Both the position numbers and the translations under genes were made by a program. A DNA stretch of 64,000 nucleotides, taken from Branchinecta lynchi. Lineage: Eukaryota > Arthropoda > Branchiopoda > Anostraca > Branchinectidae. The stretch lies in contig JAKZAP010000001.1 of the NCBI GenBank assembly GCA_023053575.1, positions 13,160,849 through 13,224,848 of the forward strand. The letters run 5' to 3'. Shown piece after piece: positions 32,880-43,734 of the stretch. Under the pieces are notes generated by a model. It saw nothing but the letters and a program-made list of their open reading frames with translations. It ran no database searches and was not told the origin of the DNA. Position 1 is the stretch's first letter; each line of letters begins with the position of its first letter.

Positions 32880-33745
32880 CGTGTCGGGACATCTCGCCAC
32901 AGCGACAAATGGGAACCGACTACTAACCACACCGACATCTCGCCACAGCGACAACCTGCCACACCGATAGCTTGCTCACACCGATAGCTCGCCACAGCGA
33001 CAAGCTGACACACAGACAAGCTGACACACAGACATCTTGCCAGAGTGCGACATTTCGCCACATTTGTAGAATAAAATACTTTATTCGATCACTATTTATT
33101 CAAACAAAATTTTTACTAAAGCAGATAATTATGGGCAATGTCTCTCAATAAATCAAGAGCACTGCTACGGTTGTACCTACTGACAATTCTTTCGATTCTT
33201 TGGTTAGTCTTCAAGTATTGTTTCTTTGGCCGAGGAGGAGAACAACCTGCCTTGACCGGTCCATATTGGCCTTTCGCAAATTTTCTTCGATCTTGAACCA
33301 TTTCAGGCAATGCCAAAGACTTGGGTGGCTTGATCCTATCAGCTGGTTAAAGCTGAGACGCCAATATCCACACTGAATTCCTGCCCGCTATGTGTTTATA
33401 TTTAACTGCGACACAGGATTATTATAGCGGGTTAAGAACTGAAAGGGTCAATTAGCAAGAGGAGCCAAACTCCCTTGGGTCAACTGAAGCTAAATGTCTA
33501 TCATATTTTTGGAATATTTGTTTCTATTTTTTTACCTAAAACAATATTTATGTGGCGAGTTGTCCATGTGGCGAGTTGGTCGTGTGGAAAGCCGTCTCTG
33601 TTGCGAGTAGTCCTTGTGGCGAAATGACGCTGTGGCAAGTTATCGGTCTGGCGAGTCGTCAGTGTGGCTACATGTCTGTGTGGCGACTTGTCGGTTCCCA
33701 GTTGTCGGTGTGGCGAGTTGGCTTGTGGCGAGTTGTCATGGAATC
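32880..33745. mobile_element. FB/TU-like fold-back transposon: 16-bp subrepeat arms, 9-bp target duplication
   Basis: The left arm (32888-33062) and right arm (33551-33738) are arrays of about a dozen degenerate 16-bp units (TGTGGCGAGTTGTCCA on the right, its complement on the left), so the arms are inverted to each other. ATAGTTTAC is present exactly at 32871-32879 and 33746-33754, a 9-bp target duplication. Fold-back (FB) elements of Drosophila and TU elements of sea urchin also have inverted arms made of short tandem repeats, and FB duplicates 9 bp. The 490-bp centre is AT-rich, carries two AATAAA signals on minus and holds one open frame. The assignment to FB/TU type rests on structure only. 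Confidence 0.9.
33116..33346 (-). CDS. Terminal-exon-like ORF inside the fold-back element
   Basis: An open minus frame follows a TTTAACCAG that could be a splice acceptor. It runs PADRIKPPKSLALPEMVQD, KFAKGQYGPVKAGC and NQRIERIVSRY, and ends LLRDIAHNYLL at a TAG. Two AATAAA signals follow within 45 bases (33092 and 33077). The composition looks like a conserved basic protein end. I do not recognise the family. It may be the last exon of the element's own protein left after internal deletion, or a captured host exon. Confidence 0.4.
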   Translation of the reverse strand, partial: PADRIKPPKSLALPEMVQDRRKFAKGQYGPVKAGCSPPRPKKQYLKTNQRIERIVSRYNRSSALDLLRDIAHNYLL

Positions 33746-34082
33746 ATAGTTTACATATTATGGGATTCTGTCTTTCAAAGAATTTCTACTACTGCGAAGC
33801 CGCATTGACGGTCATTTACACCTCTTCGAAATATGTGTCTACTCCTACGGTTAGAAGTACACTGCATCCCTACTTCACCAATCAAAAGTAATATCGGCTG
33901 CAGCTCGACTGACGAAACTGTAAGGACAAAATTACTGGCAAATTCTTTCCTAACCAGCCAGCCAGCTGTCGAATGTTTGTTCCGGTGTAAAGAAATACTT
34001 TCCATGTCTGACAAACACCGAAACAATAGCCATTTCCTACTGGGGTGCGGGCACTTATTCCTTAAAAAGCCGACAAGATTTA

Positions 34083-34575
34083 AGCCCCTTTCACATTGAC
34101 GCGTCGTTGCGATGCGTTGCGTATGTGTTTATCTTGCGTTGCGCGCAGATTGCGTAGCGTGTCTTTCACACCTGCGCGAGAAGCTTTCACGCTGCATGCG
34201 TATTTACGTTCTCCTTTCTCGTTTTCTTCTGCTGAATTTTTTTCCTTCATCATTACTAGGTTTTTCTCCAGTTTTACTTAAAAAACTTCGATTTTTCACT
34301 AAAAACCTGATGTGTCCGCGTCGTTTTATGTCTATCTATATGCGTAAACTCTGCGTTGCGTCACCGCAGAGGCGATGCAGAAATTGGGTAATTTAGTGTG
34401 ACTGGAAAATCTGACTCGTACGCGTCGACGCAGCGCACGAAAAGAACTTGGTTCTATTTTTACGTTGCGTTTTATTTCTACCTACCTGCGCAAACTCTTC
34501 TATCTTTCTGTGTACGCTCTGAGCTGCGTCGCCGCAGGGGCGATGCAGAGGTTGCAAAGCTCAGTGTGAAAGGCT
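34083..34575. mobile_element. PIF/Harbinger-like MITE with TTA target duplication
   Basis: The ends AGCCCCTTTCACATTGA and TCAGTGTGAAAGGCT are inverted. TTA flanks both sides (34080-34082 and 34576-34578). A 3-bp TTA duplication suits PIF/Harbinger. The interior is CpG-rich with repeated GCGTTGCG and CGCAG-GGCGATGCAGA. The open frames within have no transposase motif. Confidence 0.8.
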
Positions 34576-34578
34576 TTA

Positions 34579-35744
34579 CGACCAGTGTGTGAATGGCTTT
34601 AGATTCGGAAAAGGCCGAAGGCTCAGCTACTACTTTTGGTTGGACCCTATTCGCTTTTATTCCGAACTTCCCTTCCCTCCAATTTTTCCAATGCAAGTTC
34701 GGGGATGCAGACTCGATGGCCGCCGTTGCCTCACCCACCTCGGTACCTTTTTACTGCTCTTAGCTGGCTCTTGGCCTACCGTAACCTTAACCAACGAAAT
34801 TTCGGCCGTAGAAGGAATAGTGCAACTAAAGGAGAGAGCAATCAGAGCCTGCTTTATGCAAGAAGACATGACCATCTGTATATATAGACAAGCCGTGAGA
34901 AGACGGAGCGACAAATGAAACGATTTACAGCTGCATAGCCAACGGGTCTGACGTCACTGATTGATTCTGACGTCCTTGTTTCCTGCCGACGAGAAAAAGG
35001 TCTTTCTCATTGCGGCAAAACTGTTAACCCTTTTAGTAATTGAAATCAATAGCGCCTGTCAAGCTCTGCATTTCAAAACGACGGAGAGAAGGTGCTTTCT
35101 AACAGGCTGAAAGCCAAGCTTAATTCAGTGAGCTAGTGGGTAACAAAAAATGTGACCCGTTTCAGGCAGTCCACTGAGTGTTTTTTGCTGAAAATGAAAC
35201 TAAACTTGTTGAGCTTCAGAAATCGTAATATTTAAGCGAGCGACTGATGATGAATTTGGCAAATTAGCCTCCAGACGATTGAGACATCGTGCCAGCCTTT
35301 TATCTCCAAGCCTTCTTTGTATTTTCGTTATTACTTGCAGCTGTTTTGATCCCAATAATGTAATTTTCGTGATTCTTTTACGCTTGTTCCTGAATTCGAA
35401 TTTACTATTTGATAGCAATAAGATATGGTAAGCTATACTGTAGACAAATAAAGGAACTGTAAATAAATCGTTCTTTTTGACACTGGTTATCTTTGGGGTA
35501 TACTTTTGTTACAGCGTAGGCCCCCCGAAACGGTTTCAAATCCTTCCAAGAATGTATGCCAAAAATGACTAAAGCTTTTGTTAGGATCCGAAATGGGGTT
35601 ACAACGATACTGATACAACGGATATTGCAGATACTCGGTTTCCATCTTCGTCCGTAAGTTTCCGGCACGCGACATTCTATTTTATTGCGCTGGAACTAAA
35701 ATTCTAGAAAAAAAAATTCTTGACCGGCGATCGTCTTTCTAGCT
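34579..35744. other. Unassigned; open but unrecognised
   Basis: 34589-34918 is open on plus (109 codons) and, in another frame, on minus (34914-34657). It is GC-richer than its surroundings. I see no family motif or matching splice sites. The rest, to 35744, shows nothing. Confidence 0.3.
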
Positions 35745-35971
35745 TGAGTCTGAAGAGGACCCTTGACAAGAAGGACAAACTATCACTAGAATAAATCTAA
35801 AATCTTATCAATGATAAAGCCATCAGACCTCATTTGCGGTCAGCCTGGGCTAAAGAAATACAGAAAAAACTAAAAACGAGAAAGTCAGCTAGGATACATG
35901 TTATTATTTTATATAGCTAATATGCATCCTAGCTGATTTTTCCGTTCTGATTCTTTTTATATACGATTCTC
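35745..35971. repeat. Fragment of the CCAAGAAGGGCC fold-back family (left part)
   Basis: It carries CTGAAGAGGACCCTTGACAA, TCAGCCTGGGCT, and the inverted pair GTCAGCTAGGATACATG (35882) and TATGCATCCTAGCTGA (35922), followed by TTTTTCCGTTCTGATTC. The family continues at 36489-36580 after the inserted element. Confidence 0.65.
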
Positions 35972-36488
35972 AGAACGTGTCCGAAAGCTCCGAAACGAAC
36001 GAAAATGCTGAATTAATTCATCATTTTATTCAGCATTTCGCTTTCGGACTTAAATTTTTGCTCAATTAATGCAGCATTAATTCAGCATAATATTCATCGA
36101 AAAATTCAGCAAGAATGCTAAAGTTTATGCTGAATTTTCAAGAAGAAACTGAGGAGTACGGCGATTCTCTCAGTGTTTTCGGCGGCAAACGTAACAAATT
36201 CAAAAAGAAAACTGACAATTCGGCAAACAGTCCAAATTCTGAGACAACTGGCGATCATGTCCAACGAAGAAAGGAAAGACAAGAAAGTCGGATATCAGTA
36301 GCTGATCCATTTTGTCAGTTTTATACAGCTAATTCTTTTTTCTTTCTCTTCTTCCTGACTTAGCCTAAATTTTGGTATTCTAGAAGTGTCAGAGAAGAAA
36401 AAAAGTAACAGCTTTCGGACAAAAAAAAATAAAAAATGCAGCATTAATGAAGCATTTACAGCACCAAAAACCTTTCGGACACGTTCCC
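35972..36488. mobile_element. TIR element inserted in a fold-back copy
   Basis: GAACGTGTCCGAAAGC at 35972 is matched in reverse by CCTTTCGGACACGTTC ending near 36486. The interior repeats ATGCTGAATT and its complement many times. An 82-codon forward frame (36115-36363) has no known motif. Both flanks belong to the fold-back family, so this is a nested insertion. Confidence 0.7.
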
Positions 36489-36691
36489 AGTCAGCTTGGG
36501 CTGAAGGGGTATTTATGCTGAATAAATGCTTATGCGCGATATCTTGTCGTCCAACTGGCAAGAAAGCGAAATACGAATCCAAGTTCATCATGTTTTCTTA
36601 CCCAGTACCCCGTCACTACCGTCTGAGATTCATCCTCGCATTCATACGACTGGAGAGCCCCTTACGAACCCGTATCGAAAAAGCTACTTAC

Positions 36692-36925
36692 GCCTATATC
36701 CGCCAGGTCATCTTCCTCATCACTGTCCACCAGGGATTCTTTAAGACCTGACAGGTCTATGTCATTATCGCCCTCCTGCTCTGCTTCGATAGAGCTTTGT
36801 ACGCTGTGCAGCGTATCAGAGCCACTGTAAGCACTGCTCGTATCGGACCCTCGGGAGCTTCTTTGGGATTTCCCATAGATATCACTGTGTCCCCTGACTA
36901 ACAGTGTGTGGATGTCGCTTCGGTA
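36692..36925 (-). CDS. RAPGEF2: RAPGEF2/6-like gene, exon D: acidic/serine-rich linker
   Basis: This 234-nt exon (78 codons) begins YRSDIHTLLVRGHSDIYGKS. It carries a Ser/Gly-rich tract (SDTSSAYSGSDTLHS) and ends with the acidic DLSGLKESLVDSDEEDDLAD. Vertebrate RAPGEF2 has the same order: SSHSGCSITSDSGSSSLSD, then DMDLSGLPE and a DSEDDDDEE run just before CLEKDP. The acceptor is TTTCTCTTCCAG ending at 36926 and the donor is GTAAGT at 36686-36691. Both boundaries are phase 0. The linker is expected to be disordered and a site of phosphorylation; that is inference from composition. Confidence 0.95.
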
Positions 36926-37756
36926 CTGGAAGAGAAATAAGTCAAATTAGCCAACAAGCAACAAATAAGCAAACATCTACACATTCAGCTTTTCCTCGAC
37001 CTTTTGGGATTTAAGTATTTCTTCAGTCCAAGGTGACTGTGCTTCATGTTTGGTGGTTTATAACATGAAACGAAAAGATTCTTCCCGCAAAGATCGTCGT
37101 GATAGTGAACTACGAAACCTTGAACAATATACTACCTATTCTAAGCGTTTGCCCCATTCTTTACCATGTCACAAACGTTCCTAGTAGGCTATGCCTACTT
37201 CCTTCCAGTAGGCTAGCCCTCAAATATGCCGAGCACAAAACAGTCGACACGGCATATGAATTCACGTGGAATATCTGGGAATCTTTCCCAAAGCAAAACG
37301 GAGGGTATAAAGGACCTTGATCATCCAGAGAATCAATCTTCATATCTAAGAATGAACAATAAAGGTCATGAAAACCTTAAACGACTTTGCACAGTCTCTG
37401 AGAATCAAAATATGGGCGTCATGGGAACACACTTCCTAACACCTCAACGAAAATCATTGGATCCCTGAGAATTCAATTACTCGCGCAATAATAGCCTACT
37501 ATTAGATTTCAAGGTATACAAAAATTTGAACCCATTTGATTGCACTCGGTGTTCAAACTTCCAAGACCCAGACATCTAGGAGTTGTCTGAGCCTAAATCC
37601 GCCTAAATCAAGGAATTTACATGACTGGCGTTCCGAATACAGATCCTGACTTAAGGAAGAAGAAGAAACCCAAAAGAACAGGGATTCTGCCCTTCCTCGT
37701 TAATCGGCTATGAAGATTACGGTATTCATGATGCATTATTTCTTAAATGTCCTGTC
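36926..37756. other. Intronic sequence, nothing clear
   Basis: 37652-37712 resembles 25938-25995 (TAAGGAAGAAGAAGAA, then CAGGG-TCT-CCCTTCCTCG). Otherwise I see no feature. Confidence 0.4.
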
Positions 37757-38135
37757 TTACCTATAATACTAACACAACCTACTTCCGTAATCCCTCCATC
37801 CTTTTCTAGACCCGGAGCCCCGAATTTCGTACGGTACATTCTAACCCCTGTAACAAAATCTTGCTGATTTTCTCGCTTGCCTTCCTTTGCTACCTTCGAT
37901 GCATATCACGCTGTCGACTGTTGTCTGCGAGAAAATTTTCCATCAGAAAAACGGTTCTGTAAATTTTTCGCTGTTTTCGCTATAAGTCAACGGGCCTCGA
38001 AAATGGCTTAAAAACAGCCAAAGACGTGCGTAATTTGTTGAAAGCAGAGCCTAGTTTTAAAGTGTTCAGTTATTTTAAAATAGGCCTACTGGAAGTTGAA
38101 GAGTAAATAGTGCGAGGGATCCTTTAACTGTGAAA
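37757..38135 (+). repeat. Dispersed repeat R2, copy 2
   Basis: Collinear with 13085-13440; see that entry for shared blocks. The two copies lie in different introns. Confidence 0.75.
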
Positions 38136-38933
38136 GCATGAGATGTTTTCTACGAGAGAAAACAATTATCCTGTCAGATTTTGTAACGCCCGGAAAAAAT
38201 ATACCCGGCGACAAACAAGCTTTATGGTTGGATATACGATACTGCAGAATCGGACGCTAACAGCTAATCTAAGCATTGGGTTTGACAGAAGCCCCATCAC
38301 TCCACCACCGGCCCCAGCTGTTTCACAATCTCAGATTTGTCTACGTCACGCTGATCTTAATAAAGCAAGAAATGACTATAAACTCTTAATGGTTCAGCCT
38401 CCTCATCGTACTTGCATGGTAATCTCTTAAACCCTCGGCCGTTAACTCAGTATAACGCCCATTAGGCTACATTTTAAATCTTCTCCTGTCAAGTTTTTAT
38501 CAGCCACCCGGTCAACATCACGGGTGCATTGCCTTCCATAAAATGTCAACATTACTAAACGGAGGAGGCAGCTCACCTTCAAGCCCTAGCGCCTCTCTGT
38601 TTGACGGTGGTAATAACGTAAGGGGCAGAATGCAAAATTCTGACTTGTGATTGCTCTACTTAGTGTCTATACGTTACTTTTTTCATATGGCGATTTCCTG
38701 AAAATGTAAGCAAAATGGTTCGAACACGGTACAAATGTTGGTTCCCTGAATACCTGCTTGACGTCCTGGCCGTCTGTTTGTTGGTGATATATAAAGCCTT
38801 AAAGCACCTCTCATACTGTTTATTGTTCATGTTCCAGTATTTTTAAATCTGTGGATACTTTAAAACTAGGCTCTCCTTCACCAAATTACCAACGGCTTTG
38901 GCTTTTCTTATGACGGAGGTTCTCGCAAACAAC
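38136..38933. other. No recognisable feature
   Basis: Unique intronic sequence. A 95-codon forward frame at 38143 is unassigned. Confidence 0.35.
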
Positions 38934-39297
38934 TGTCGCACTGTCGGAAGTTTCATAACAGATATCACAATGATGCGCGGTTTCAACAGACAACACTTTG
39001 GATGTAGTCTGTTGTCGCGACCAACCTTACACATAACAAGCATTGCCAGGAAGAGCCGGAAAACCGCCAAAAAAGCATCTGCTGACTTTTTTTTGTTTGT
39101 GGTCATGATACTGGAAAATTCAGCATATGCTTTTTTGGAGGTTTTTCGGCTCTCCCTGGCAATGCTTGTTATACATAACCATTCCTGCATAACATTTGTC
39201 GCGACAACAAATTACATCTCATGCGTTGTATCTTAAGTGTTGTTTCTTGAAACCGCGCATCCTAGTGTTATCTCTTATGAAAATTCTGACAGCGCAG
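38934..39297. repeat. Long hairpin: two arms of about 150 bp, 34-nt loop
   Basis: Arm 38934-39085 and arm 39120-39297 are inverted copies with some length differences. Matching blocks include GATGCGCGGTTTCAA, TTGTTGTCGCGAC, TAACAAGCATTGCCAGG and GCATATGCTTTTTTGG/CCAAAAAAGCATCTGC. The inner 55 bp pair almost completely. It is non-coding. It is either a fold-back/MITE element or a source of double-stranded RNA. Confidence 0.88.
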
Positions 39298-39369
39298 GAG
39301 CATGATCAGCATCGAAAATAGCGATACTAGGTAAGTGTGAAAACCGGTGAGTTGTCGTTAGGAGGTTAG

Positions 39370-40080
39370 AACGTATCATATGAAACTCAGGACTCCGGAT
39401 TTAAGAATTGAAGGAGAACCGCCATCACCGGAATTCCGGGAAACTCCCCTCCCCCCCCCCCCCAGTGTCCGGATCCAGTCAAAATGTGTAAACAATTTAT
39501 CTAGAGCAGATGCTTGTTATTCACAGCAAGTTTCAGGTATTAAATTTCATTCCAATCCGATCACCCGTTCGAAATTTACACACCACTCAACATTCAGGAT
39601 TCCCACGCCCTTCCCCCCCCCCCCCCAGATTGTCGGATCGGGGGTCCCTGATATGCCTGCCAAGTTTCATTGTCCTGGCACATCTGGAAGTACCCTAACT
39701 CGAAAAAGTGTTACAAAAAGCTTGAAACATATACCAACCCCCTTTGACCTGCGATTACACTAGCTCTCTCCGTCGACGCTCATAGATATAAGCAGAGAAT
39801 GACGTCATTCACGTGCAGAGCTATACTAGTGTGAAGAAAGGGGTAGGGGTTTGACAAAAACTACTCAATTCTCAGGATTCCCCGCCCTCCACTTCCCCCC
39901 AGATGGTCGCATCGGGAAACTGACTATTTCCAGGTTAGTTTGGTCGGGTCCCTGATACGCCTGCCAAGTTTCTTAGTCCTAGCACATTTGGAAGTACCCT
40001 AACTCGCAAACACTGGACTGACCGACCGACCGACGGAAAAGTATATGGCACTTGGCCGGTAGGCAAGTGCCATAAAAACA
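39370..40080 (+). repeat. CCCGTTC/CAAGTTTCAT repeat module with poly-C runs
   Basis: There are two units with C13-14 runs (39451, 39613), CAAGTTTCAT-GTCCTGGCACAT and CCCTAACTCG. They are followed by GACCGACCGACCGACGG and the hairpin TATGGCACTTGGC...GCAAGTGCCATA (40046-40074). It is the same family as 43735-45755. Confidence 0.75.
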
Positions 40081-40396
40081 ACAACAAATTACTGCATAAA
40101 ATTGGCAAAAATCACTGTACCAATTCCGCAATTCGCTTAAGGTATAAGGAAAGAAACGCTCTAGTTTCATTCGACATAAATAAATTAGGGTTGAGTAGCA
40201 CGAAAACGTGACAGGCAGCTTGGATTTCGGAAATTTCTTGTCCACCTCTCCCAATACGCTGTACGGAAGTGCATACTGCACATGCTCTTTAATCGTAATA
40301 ACTTTTTTGACTGAGTCACGGAAGATGCCGTCGGCATGATCACAATCAATGATAAATCCACGGTAAATTGACAAGCGAATGAGATGCACCTATTCA
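40081..40396 (-). other. Open frame of unknown origin
   Basis: A minus frame (40389 to 39979, 136 codons) includes FIIDCDHADGIFRDSVKKV and LPYSVLGEVDKKFPKSKLPV, which look protein-like, then runs into the repeat. I recognise no family and see no convincing acceptor. It could be a decayed gene or transposon piece. Confidence 0.25.
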
Positions 40397-41151
40397 CCGT
40401 AAGTGCAACATTTTAGGCTAATTTGCACATCTGAGAGAGAAAGTCTACACCTTATGCCCCTCATAATGACTAGAGCATAAAGGAAGATGAGTCGCGCCTT
40501 CCTTTGGAAGCCCATGATAAATTGACGAACAGTTCGACGAAGAGACTGACAAGGTCAGATGTGAACAATGCCTATAGGCTTATCACGCTGGTGCCTGGCA
40601 GAAGGACATAAGGATGGAATAATGTCTCTTTTAGGGGATCCACGTGTTTCTCTACCTTGCGAACAGTTAACCGCTTGATGGGATGTTAAAAAAATAGTTT
40701 TGGAATCTTGACGTATTTATAACTTTTGAACGGGGAGTCGGATCGAAATGAAACTTAAAAATTAAGGGACAGAACTCTTTGCAAACCTCTGGTAGGCACA
40801 TTTAATTGGCTGCAACTTTTCAACCGCAGTAGCTACCTTGCGAGGGAGCCGTTTTGTCAGCTTTTCAGAAGGGAAAATATTTGTGTGGATTGGGTTGGGT
40901 GATTGAGAGATTTGACACCAAACTCCATGCAGAGTTTCAGTCTTCGTTCATGTAAGGAGGCGATTTCGAACTTACATAGTAACCGTTCATAGAATTTCAA
41001 GTGCGGACAGGATCCGACCTATGTGGGGGAGTGAGGGGAGGGGGGAGGGTGTGACACTTCGAGTGTAGCGATTGGGATGACACTTGGTGGGAATAACAAG
41101 CGTAAGCCCTAGATACATCAATGACAGAACCGGACCAGGTTCGGTTACTCT

Positions 41152-41182
<31 letters not shown>

Positions 41183-41286
41183 GGAGGTGGGTCCAGAATT
41201 CCGGTGATAAAGGGATTAATATTCATTCTAAAAGCAGAGCCTCACACATTTATAGCTACTTAGGTAGATCTCTATTTGTTAGAAAT
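40397..41286. other. Repeat-derived sequence with a 29-G run
   Basis: 41152-41180 is an unbroken run of 29 G. The surrounding 40960-41220 resembles a reversed unit of the 43735-45755 family. The rest shows nothing. Confidence 0.6.
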
Positions 41287-41324
41287 ACTGTTGATATCAA
41301 TCATGAGTGATCGATATCAACAGT
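41287..41324. repeat. Perfect 12-bp hairpin
   Basis: ACTGTTGATATC and GATATCAACAGT flank a 14-nt loop that itself contains TCA/TGA pairing. Confidence 0.8.
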
Positions 41325-41535
41325 TTTCAGTACCAAAATGATGGAGGAAAGTTGTTCAGTTAAGGCTGCTATTTTGAGGCCATGAAGAGACCTCCGTGGC
41401 TGTATTAAATGCCGTGGGCAACCTGAACTGAAGTAGGAGTGGCAATATTCTAAGCTGGTTCAGGCTCGTAATTTGATACCCACTTTTGGAGTTGAATATT
41501 GGTTTAAATATTGTAATAGAACGGCTAGAGTGGCC

Positions 41536-41855
41536 GTGGGCTAACATCCTTTACTAATCCAACTGTCCGTGACCGGAGAGTAGCGGCATATAATACTATG
41601 GCGTGGTTCGGAGGTGTCGGACAAACCAGTTGATGATCAAGCGTCGGGGCATAGTAACTATGGTAAGGCCGAAGGCTTAGGAGCATTGCATGGTGTAATT
41701 TAGTTATTAAAAAAAAAAAAAAAAATAAGGGGGGAAGAGTGGAGGAAGGCAAAACACTTTGGTCCTGGAAAGTTGAATCTTAATGTCCAGCGATACCGTT
41801 GGGCTAACACCCATTACTAATCCAATTGTCCGTGACCGGAGAAAAGCTGCATTAC
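41536..41855 (+). repeat. Direct repeat of about 55 bp, two copies
   Basis: GGGCTAACA-C-TTACTAATCC and TGTCCGTGACCGGAGA occur at 41537-41583 and again at 41802-41843. A 20-base poly-A lies near 41707. Confidence 0.75.
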
Positions 41856-41866
41856 ACCGCCCCCGG

Positions 41867-42275
41867 TTAGCGACAATTTTCGAGTAACCAAATTCTATTT
41901 ATTTTCTTTGCATCAAGGACAGTTTGTTGTCGTAGAGACGGTGGAGAATTAGTGATAGTGATACCCAGCCACCTGAAAGAAGTAGCAAGGGGGATAGTAA
42001 CATGTTTACACACATGGGACGACTGAGAAGGAGGACGATCGTTAAAAACCAAGAATTCACATTTTTCCACACTGAGACAGTCCAACATCTGAGAAGAGAA
42101 TTTTGAAAACATTGAAGAAAGGCTTGTACGACTATTGCTAATCAGAAGCAAGTCGTCTGCATAAGCAAGATAAGAAACGTCAGAATGTCCAATAGAATAT
42201 GTTGAGTGGATTTTTGACAAAATGTTCCATATACAAACCTTGAAAATACAAGGAGAAAGAACCCCCCTTGTCGAA
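41867..42275 (-). pseudogene. LINE reverse-transcriptase relic (YADD region)
   Basis: The minus strand reads RQGGFFLLVFSRF (domain B, from 42270) and, after a frameshift, SKIHSTYSIGHSDV, AYADDLLLIS (domain C) and EKCEFLVFND. Only this 400-bp core is present. It is a different LINE family from the FADD elements. Confidence 0.85.
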
Positions 42276-43734
42276 TCCGCCGAATCCGAACAGAGGGTGA
42301 ATTACTGTGGTTGATTCAAAGAAAAGAGTTCTCATACCAAGAACGTAAAAGGAAAATTACAGCTATGCTAGTAGCACCATGGGATAGGCTTTGGAAGAAA
42401 TTTGGTTCGTTTGGAAAATAAAATCGACAGTAATTTCAAGTCGCAATCTCTTCCCCTTTCTGGGCAACATTAAGTTTGCCCAATGTGTTTTTTTCTAGTT
42501 TCTCGCCTGAGTTTATATATTTATTTTCTACACTCCTTTAGACTAGTATGTTTCCAGAGATAATAAACAATAAAAACGATAAGAATAACAGCAAACCCCT
42601 AAAGAATGGGATGCCCTTTAAACATCCAAGTTATGAACAACTTATTATGGTATCTTCCTCATATTTCAGACATTCCCAGATAAAACCTCCTTTAATGTTA
42701 GTTTTATTGTGTACGTTGTTTCTTTTTCGTTTTCTTTCTTTTTACTCTGCTGTTTGTTTTTCACTGTCACGATGGGAACCGGAGATTGCTTTATTTATTT
42801 GCAGTAAAGATGATTAGTGTGACACATTCAGTGTGCGAGTGCAACAAATTGAGCGAAACTGGATAAGGGGGTGCGTGGAGGGCGTGTTTTCTGTGAAGTA
42901 GCCTATTTTTTTTTGTTTTTTAAACACATAGCCATAATTTAACTTATTTTTATATTACCTAAAAGAAAGAAAAAAAAATCACATTTCGTACTTTTGTGGC
43001 TACTCCTCGTTCACTCAATGACGCTAATTTTAATCTATTTTTTAGCCACTTTTAACTATTTACGTCACTTACTTTTGAAAATACGCCCGTATTGTATTTA
43101 CTATTCTTCCCTCTAAGACTTTTTATTTTTTTCTGTCTGAAGTAGGCTATTGAGTTAAATGTAATGAATATTTTCTGAGGGTTAAAAAATCGGGCTGTTA
43201 TCTGAGGTTTGCCATGGATCATACAAGAAGATGCTTAGGTTAATGGGAATAGGGTTGGTGATATCAAGATTAGTAGGCCTAGTGTTTATTTGTTTTTATT
43301 TTTGTGCATTAAATTCTATTCCATGCCCTGTCGAGTCAGTTTAACTTATGGTAGAGGTCGTGTGTCGCCTGTTAACTTGACTTCTGACCCGATTTTTTGC
43401 GAATATCTGTCTTCCTTTATTTCTGCTTTGGAATTCACCAAGCTTAATAAGCACGAGTCGAAAAAGCTTGACAGACTGTTTTTAACGATGCCTTCTGCTT
43501 GATTTGTATTCTGTCTGAATGCACCGCCATCGCCACATTGGCAGCCTAATACTTCTAGCACCAGGGGGCGGGGTCCTTACTTCTCAGACCTGCTCCGACA
43601 GTGAACACACTGAAATCCAGACCATGTGGGTACTGCCAAAAAACTAGGCGCTTGTGCAGGAGAACACTTGTTTGTGACTGAGGAATATGTAGTTTGACTC
43701 AAGTCTGAGCATTTCCGGCATCGCCTCGGATCAT
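42276..43734. other. Mostly featureless; one open segment
   Basis: AT-rich. A forward frame (43290-43502) includes VSPVNLTSDPIFCEYLSSF and ISALEFTKLNKHESKKLDRL and looks protein-like, but I recognise no family. TAGGCCTA-like words are frequent. Confidence 0.3.

Noticed and set aside
32888..33738. Two independent minisatellites
   Set aside because: They are inverted to each other, equal in unit length and bracketed by a shared 9-bp duplication, so one mobile element explains both.
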